From Diprion similis (taxonomy: Eukaryota > Arthropoda > Insecta > Hymenoptera > Diprionidae), in assembly GCF_021155765.1 (NCBI RefSeq), contig NC_060114.1:18396501-18460500 (forward strand): a stretch of 64,000 nt of DNA. The letters run 5' to 3'. Numbering within the stretch: position 1 is the first letter of the stretch; every line of letters begins with the position of its first letter. Positions 60,507 through 64,000 of the stretch are shown piece by piece. The notes beneath the pieces were generated by a model. It did no database searches. It had not been told where the DNA came from and worked only from the letters and a program-made list of their open reading frames with translations. The translations under genes were made by a program, and so were the position numbers.

Positions 60507-63152
60507 TTTTCAATCGTGAATGAAAAAGTCACAGGAAAGAACAAATTACAATTATGTAATTATATCGACGATATGGTGAAACGAAAATAAAAGTGAATAC
60601 ACTTCCTAATATCGGTATCCTCAGATTTGAATAATCGTTTGCAATGAATTTTCGCGTTTTATATCAAGTGAGTATCTGTGAGTATACTTATTGGGATTAT
60701 TGATACACCAGTTGCCACGCTGAACGTAGATTTCATACCAGAACAGTAAAATGACAAAAAAATTCACCGATCGTTTCTGCAAAGATTTTCTGCCAACATA
60801 TAGCGTCAATATTAATCTCTAACTATAAGTTACATTTTCGGACAATTTGGCACAGAGCATTTACATATAAGGTCCACTAATTAGTAATTCTTAAATTTTT
60901 TTTCGAATGTGAATAGAACGCTGATGAAGAGGAGACGATGAAAAGGGGTTTGATTAAAAAATTTCACCAACGGAGTTATCCCGAAAATTCGATTCTGCAA
61001 TGTTATAGCGTCCCCCCGAAGCTTTATACCCACCTACCCCTTAAATTACACTCGGTGCAGGAGCGGCGGCAGCTCGACGAAGGCGAGGATAGAAGCGACG
61101 GAGGTTTCGGGGGGAGGTGAAAATAGGGGTAAGTCGGGGTTTTAGGGTGATTCTATCGCGCACCCCGACTACGCAGATATCGTCTATATACTTGGTTCAA
61201 TGACCACCGCCCTATTCCCGGCTAGGGGTCCTCGAGCAACCCCCGACCGGTTCCGAACCGAGCCGAATTATGCCGAGCGGCGACAAAAAGGGAAGAGAAA
61301 AATCGGGGGGAGCCGCTCCAGCCTGGCAAATAGTTCTGTCAAGTCCAGGGGTAGAAGCTGACGGCCCCGCTTGTCTGCTCCTTCTTTCGCTAGTTTCATT
61401 TCTTTCATTTTAGTTCCGTTCTGTTCAAGATTGATTCGATTGATTCGATTGATTGATTAATTGATTTGTTCATTCAAATTGATTGAACTAGCGGCGTCGT
61501 ATAATAGTAGATATATATATATATATACATATATATATAGATATATATTAATATCACAGTATATACATCTATATATACTATATATATGTGTAATATGTAT
61601 ATATACATATAGCTATATATAGATATATTTGTATAGCGATAAATATATTACATATACATATATATATATATATACGTATACAAACGCGTGCAATTCTTCC
61701 TTCGAGTTGATTGAATTTTACGAACGCATCTCAGGTATGTGTATAGTAATATTTATTTCTTTTATATTATTGTTGTTGTTATTATTACTATTATTCCCAT
61801 TGTTATTATTGATATTATAATTGTAATATTTTCTTTCTTCTTCTCGATGTATACTTTCTTCTCTCAATCTTCGTATGTTATTTTTATCCCCATTTAAATG
61901 TTCTTCAAGATCGACAAATTCTTTAAGATCGAGGATATTTAGTCGCAATCTGTATTTAATTCACTCTGTTTTGTAGATCTCTCGTGCAGGATTGCCGATT
62001 TTTTTTATAATCTCGTTTAGTTAGTTCAATAGTTTTTGACAGTGAAATTCGAGAACAGTGAAAATGGTGGACAGTAGATGAAAATCCTTTCCACTGGGTC
62101 CGTTAGAATAATTCGAAAAGCTGTTTTTCCGGTTCGTGTATCTGCTTATAGCCACCTGTGAATCTCAATCTCATGTTTTCTTGAGACCCTCGCCGCGGAA
62201 CGCATGTTATATTATACATACATGTTTCATCGATCGTAGTACTGCATGCAATACATACGAATCGGGAAAAATAATAAAGACGTTCCCATAGTAAAGAAAT
62301 TATTAACGGTTGGAAGAGAAGTGTCGAAATGGAGGAGAAGAAGTATTTCAGTAAAATGGCTAAAGGAGAAAAAGAAAACGTTGCCAACGCGCAATCCCGC
62401 CGCGCGATCGATCCTAAAATTTTCACGACACATTGTGATTCGATAGTTCTTCTTATTTTTGTTACCGTTGGTTTTCGTCGAGTTCTCTTCAATTGAATTC
62501 CTTCTTCATGGTCCTCAATCTTTGTACGCCATCATGCATCAAAAGTACGATACGTATGTATGTACTACATACATGCAATTTTGAGAAATGGAAACCGCGA
62601 TATAGCAGGTGTAGAAAATCGCATCACTTTCTGGTGATAGTTTTTTTCTAAATTTCTAATATTGCATAGTGTTGCCGATTGAGTCGATCACGCGGCCGAT
62701 TGAAAATTAATGCGGGGATACGAATGAAGGGAAATTAATGAAGAAGAATTGAGAAGAGGAAAAATATAATCGAGGAGAAGTTACCTGATTGTTTATTACT
62801 ATAGTATATATTTGACAATGATCAACAATTATTTACATAATAACGATAATTTTATATCAATATATATATATATACACATAAATACGTTATAGAAAAATGA
62901 GACAATCATTTATAAACAGTAAGTTCATTACAGGTATAACTAAATACGCGATAGGCGATAAAAAAATTTGAGGTTATCTTAGGTATAAATTAATGTATCA
63001 AAGATTTCAACAAGCGTATATTGTAGGTATAAATATTAACCGTGATTAATGCGAAAAGAGCGAAATGCGAATACAGGGTGTACAACAATGGACAAAAAGA
63101 TAAATTTTCAGCGCACGGAATCGCGTAGGTAAAATGGAGTCGCGTCCAGCGG
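60507..63152. other. Spacer with TA-rich and GC-rich patches; no firm gene
   Basis: A poly(A) signal for the MAM gene is likely at 60586-60591 (AATAAA). A GC-rich patch (about 61050-61400) contains an exon-like piece at 61062-61119, preceded by CACTCGGTGCAG and followed by GTGAAA, with an open frame ERRQLDEGEDRSDGG; it is unsupported otherwise. TA tracts fill 61510-61680 and TTA-type repeats 61765-61820. The end nearest 63152 probably holds the 3' UTR of the minus-strand gene, with AATAAA complement at 62792-62797. Confidence 0.4.
60586..60591 (+). terminator. Candidate poly(A) signal of the MAM gene
   Basis: AATAAA lies 80 bases after the MAM stop codon. Confidence 0.6.
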
Positions 63153-63453
63153 CTATCTTCTCGGCGGTTTGCTGTACCGCTGCGGGGAGCGGTTTGATAT
63201 TTTACACTTGTTCTTTCCCATGGCTAGCTCGAGTCCGCCCCTAGTTAACTGGTTGAAATCGACGATAGTCAGTCGCGGTTCTGTCGGCGTGATAGCAGAA
63301 CCGACGACTGGAGCCCCGGGGCTTCGAAATCTCGCGTAGCGAGGCAGCCCTCCTGCACCCGTCGCTGTTCCTGGGCCGGCGTTCATCCTGGTACCACTCA
63401 TCGATCTGTACCGCGTACGGGACAAAGCTTGAGCCACCTCCTCGCGCAGATAC
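63153..63453 (-). CDS. Last coding exon of an unidentified gene (partial)
   Basis: A minus-strand frame enters through a good acceptor (TTTACTGTTCAG) in phase 2 and reads YLREEVAQALSRTRYRS, a Gly/Pro/Arg-rich middle (NAGPGTATGAGGLPRYARF), then TIVDFNQLTRGGLELAMG and a basic end (KNKCKISN, PQRYSKPPRR) before the stop: 99 residues. The GC content and codon structure are clearly higher than in the flanking DNA, and the start of the gene lies beyond the right edge. I do not recognise the family. It could be the basic cytoplasmic or nuclear tail of a longer protein. Confidence 0.6.
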
Positions 63454-64000
63454 CTGAACAGTAAATACGAGTCAAGGAATTAACCCCGAGGACCAACTTC
63501 TACCCGATCCCCAAAATAGCTTCAAGGTAACCGCAAAGTTAGTGTAACAGGTTATGTTCTCGGTTGGGGTTCACCTTCGAACTTCCAACGAGCTCGATTT
63601 TTCACTATGCTGAAGTTGACCGCCGATTCACAGGTGCGTTCCGAAATTAACCGGCAGCGCAAAAAACTCCCTAGGACAGCGGGCCGCTATGATACTCACG
63701 AACTCATCAGCGCAAAAGAGATAAAATATTGTTGACAGCTCTGGAAGCTAGTTTCGGAACGCATCCTTGTAATTGTTTTTCACGATCAAGCTACTTGAAT
63801 AACGGGAACGTTAAAATCCCGTTGCTTTGAGTTTGAGTCATGTCTGAAACAACTTTTTACGAATCGGCGATTCGTTGTCCGCGACTAGCTGCAGGATCGG
63901 TAATTTATTTCCTCAGAAGAACATCGATCATTCCCCGGAAAAATCTTCGTTATCTATAAAAGCTGCTCGTAACCGTCGAACCGTTTCTTAGCATTTCCGA
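63454..64000 (-). other. Intron of the unidentified minus-strand gene
   Basis: The bases upstream of the terminal exon show no continued open frame on the minus strand and are presumed intronic. No repeat or RNA gene was recognised. Confidence 0.4.

Noticed and set aside
60938-61120. Short + strand exon candidate ending ERRQLDEGEDRSDGG
   Set aside because: The splice signals are only fair and no partner exon is visible, so it is mentioned in the spacer entry but not called as a gene.

Overview
This is a eukaryotic, insect-type nuclear window. It has multi-exon genes with mostly GT-AG introns, an AT-rich background full of microsatellites and long A/T runs, and several short inverted-repeat elements. 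The gene set fits an arthropod: onecut, glutaryl-CoA dehydrogenase, a caveolin, a Sen1/senataxin-type helicase, importin-9, a NEK-like kinase and a multi-MAM protein. A caveolin argues against Drosophila-like flies and fits Hymenoptera or Coleoptera. I lean to Hymenoptera with low confidence, because the sequence alone does not settle it.

Layout. 1-15208 is non-coding as far as I can see. It is probably a long onecut intron, with microsatellites, a piggyBac-type MITE (9492-9935), a hairpin MITE (9091-9365), one exon-like orphan segment and a promoter-like patch near 12 kb. 15209-18546 holds the 3' coding exons of onecut on the + strand: a 24-nt microexon and two exons carrying the homeodomain. 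The CUT-domain exon must lie upstream of the window. 18547-29600 is gene-poor and AT-rich. It is probably in part a long onecut 3' UTR, and contains two fold-back elements.

From 29.8 to 47.3 kb three minus-strand genes follow: GCDH (8 exons, 426 aa), caveolin (3 coding exons, 154 aa) and an FHA-domain Sen1/SETX-like helicase (18 exons, about 1986 aa). A 1.9-kb divergent region with an inverted repeat and three CACGTG boxes separates the helicase from importin-9 (+, 12 exons, 1033 aa). Then come a NEK-like kinase (+, 6 exons, 304 aa) and a secreted protein with four MAM domains (+, 9 exons, 943 aa). The right edge holds the last exon of an unidentified minus-strand gene.

The genes are not an operon and share no single pathway. 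Their functions are neural or hepatic-type transcription control, lysine/tryptophan catabolism, membrane caveolae, RNA:DNA helicase and DNA-damage or termination biology, nuclear import of histones, a protein kinase and an extracellular adhesive protein. Exon models were built by hand from reading frame, splice consensus and phase. Every junction listed is phase-consistent, but none is backed by transcripts.
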